Assembly: GCA_036562625.1 (NCBI GenBank)
Contig: DATCJV010000113.1
Coordinates: 1 to 6,989, forward strand
DNA length: 6,989 nucleotides
Direction of reading: 5' to 3'
Origin: DUOH01 sp036562625
Lineage (GTDB): Bacteria > Bacillota > UBA4882 > UBA10575
Below are positions 5,533 to 6,989 of this stretch, one piece after another (position 1 is the stretch's first letter; each line of letters starts with the position of its first letter). The notes under the pieces were generated by a model. It had not been told where the DNA came from and did no database searches. It saw only the letters and a list, made by a program, of their open reading frames with translations. A program made the translations under genes and the position numbers.

Positions 5533-6579
5533 TTATCCACTTTTAACTAATTTCTCCTCCAGTTTACATAATAAATCCAACACCGCCTCTTTCGTCTCTG
5601 CGCTGTTGATTAAATCCCGAAAGCGGGCCGCTCCGGGAAACCCTTTCATATACCAACTCAGATGCTTTCGCATCTCGAGTATCCCTCGTTTTTCCCCACT
5701 GAATTCGATCTGCGCCCGAAGATGCTCCCTCATTAAAGCAAAGCGTTCTTCGTTAGTAGGCGGTGGAGGAACCGGCGCACCACAGAGGGCCGCGGTCACT
5801 TGTTTAATCAACCACGGATTACCCATTATTGCGCGGCCAATCATTACACCGTCACATCCAGTCTGCTCCATCATGGCCAGGGCGTCCGCGGGAGAGGTCA
5901 CATCTCCGTTCCCGATGACCGGGATCTTCTGCACCACTTCCTTCACCCGTTTAATAATAGTCCAGTCTGCCTCTCCACTATAAAAGTCCGCTCTAAATCG
6001 ACCGTGAACCGTCACGGCCGCCACTCCCGCCTGCTCGGCAAGGTTCGCCAATTCCGGAGCGACTTCTTGCCCCCGTGCCCATCCGGCTCTCATCTTGACG
6101 GTGACCGGACGGTCGGCCGCCGCCACCACTGCCTGGATGATCGCAGCCGCCCGGGGCAGATCCTTTAATAAGGCGGCTCCTTCTTCATTCTTGACTACTT
6201 TAGGTACAGGACAGCCCATATTCAGATCAATCAGATCAATCGGGTAATCCTGCAGGATCTCTACGGCTTTAGCCAGAATTTCGGGGTTCGACCCAAAGAG
6301 CTGAAGACTGATCGGGCGTTCATCCTGGCTCACCTGTAAAAGATCCAAGGTTCTGGCGTTCCCATAGACTAAAGCCTGAGCACTGACCATCTCGCTACAA
6401 ACCAGACCGGCTCCCATCGCCTTTAGGATCCGGCGAAAGGGCAGATCCGTCACCCCGGCCATTGGAGCGGGAATGACCGGACTTTCCAATTTTACCGTAC
6501 CAATCAACAACTTTTTTCCCTGGTGCGCGCAAGCCGTATCCGCATGTGTGCCGCTGCCAAGCTGAGTAGTGCTGTTCAT
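5533..6579 (-). CDS. dusB: tRNA-dihydrouridine synthase, DusB family
   Basis: This FMN enzyme reduces uridines to dihydrouridine in the tRNA D-loop using NADPH. The TIM-barrel occupies about residues 25-262: APMAGVTDLPFRR (38-50, FMN contact), MGCPVPKVVKNEEGAALL (121-138, with Cys123 the expected catalytic acid), VKMRAGW (161-167), VHGRFRADFYSGEADW (191-206), VIGNGDV (221-227) and IGRAIMGNPWL (247-257). The helical C-terminal domain contains RKHLSWYMKGFPG (304-316), which binds tRNA. The length of 348 is slightly above the usual 320-330 because about 25 residues of polar sequence precede the barrel. The ATG start has GGAG 7 nt upstream. A TTG near codon 24-25 could be an alternative start but has a poorer SD. 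It lies upstream of greA on the same strand, a common order in Firmicutes, but a terminator separates them. The subfamily is DusB/NifR3-like. Confidence 0.96.
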   Translation of the reverse strand: MNSTTQLGSGTHADTACAHQGKKLLIGTVKLESPVIPAPMAGVTDLPFRRILKAMGAGLVCSEMVSAQALVYGNARTLDLLQVSQDERPISLQLFGSNPEILAKAVEILQDYPIDLIDLNMGCPVPKVVKNEEGAALLKDLPRAAAIIQAVVAAADRPVTVKMRAGWARGQEVAPELANLAEQAGVAAVTVHGRFRADFYSGEADWTIIKRVKEVVQKIPVIGNGDVTSPADALAMMEQTGCDGVMIGRAIMGNPWLIKQVTAALCGAPVPPPPTNEERFALMREHLRAQIEFSGEKRGILEMRKHLSWYMKGFPGAARFRDLINSAETKEAVLDLLCKLEEKLVKSG

Positions 6580-6989
6580 TTAATCACTCCGGAGATGAAT
6601 TAAGTGCTAAACTGTAAGTTCTGCCATTATGTCACAGTTTCCTGTCAATAACCACCAGGAACCGGCGTGGATCTTTCCCTATCCCCCGCTATACTCCGGT
6701 TAGGCCTGTGAAAAAACTATATTTGACCCCCGGCACACATTAATAGTGCCCGCGCAGGCTCCCGAAGCAGCGAAGCAGATCATGGTTTATTCTATCCTAA
6801 AACCCCAATAGGTTCAATCAGATATCAAAATTATTGCCGGAGTAATTCCGAGATGATTCTTTGCCAACGGAAATGAGTGGAGTTTTCCGGGTAGAATATA
6901 AATCGGATCTTGATCCAAACCGGTGTGATCGCAGAAAAGAAAAGATAAAGGTGGTTTATGAAGTAAAGATGCCGGCTTTAACCTTACCC
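6580..6989. other. 410-base right-edge region without a secure gene
   Basis: Apart from the dusB promoter candidate, there is a short GGCAC/GTGCC inverted repeat around an ATTAAT core (6732-6750). At the very end, AAAGGTGG (6948-6955) precedes an ATG at 6969 that opens a frame (MPALTLP) running off the window. The 13-nt spacing resembles the DUF1638 start, so a plus-strand gene may begin here, but seven codons cannot support a call. A minus-strand frame entering from the edge stays open to about 6819 but shows no recognisable protein. Confidence 0.4.
6609..6640 (-). promoter_or_regulatory. dusB promoter region with a 7-bp dyad
   Basis: On the minus strand a TGACATAAT element (-10-like CATAAT at 6631-6626 with an upstream TG) lies about 45 bases before the dusB start. 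A TTGACA (6648-6643) is present but only 11 nt away, too close to pair with it. The arms AAACTGT (6609-6615) and ACAGTTT (6634-6640) bracket the -10-like box, a layout that could be an operator. Both readings are tentative. Confidence 0.35.

Noticed and set aside
5435..6168. Two plus-strand frames (182 and 122 codons) opposite dusB
   Set aside because: The minus strand encodes a complete DusB with all motifs; the plus frames have no recognisable domain or SD.
1..6989. CRISPR arrays, tRNA or rRNA genes, insertion sequences
   Set aside because: I saw no regularly spaced repeats, no tRNA-like cloverleaf or CCA end, no rRNA stretches and no transposase motifs in any frame.

Overview
The window looks like chromosome of a diderm (two-membrane) anaerobic Firmicute. 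The housekeeping block dusB - greA - lysS, strong Shine-Dalgarno (SD) sequences and GTG starts are typical of Clostridia-like genomes. A signal-peptide protein ending in a beta-strand with terminal Phe looks like an outer-membrane barrel, which a single-membrane Firmicute would not carry. The left edge (an ASKHA-type corrinoid-protein reactivase end and a DUF1638 gene) points to corrinoid-dependent methyl-group metabolism, as in acetogens and related anaerobes. The species cannot be named from the sequence alone.

Layout: 1-435 (+) is the 3' end of a RACo/DUF4445-type ATPase. It converges on a DUF1638 gene (499-1269, -). About 380 bases without a convincing gene follow, holding the 3' hairpin of the next gene. 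The porin-like gene (1652-2548, -) starts at GTG behind AGGAGGG. It has a roughly 180-nt structured leader with overlapping helices, a plausible promoter and an upstream 9-bp dyad. A strong bidirectional terminator (2966-2998) separates it from lysS (3053-4543, -). greA (4654-5133, -) lies upstream of lysS with two palindromes between them. dusB (5533-6579, -) lies upstream of greA. The last 410 bases contain no secure gene.

Function: dusB (tRNA dihydrouridine), greA (rescue of stalled RNA polymerase) and lysS (tRNA-Lys charging) form a same-strand information-processing block, with greA and lysS probably co-transcribed. The most striking non-coding signal is the greA leader. A perfect-consensus promoter (TTGACA-17-TATAAT) fires straight into an intrinsic terminator about 8 nt after the predicted start site, and a second promoter-like sequence lies beyond the terminator. 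This predicts a terminated RNA of about 40 nt and resembles the E. coli greA leader RNA GraL. The porin leader, with competing helices around an SD-like sequence, is the second candidate regulatory element.
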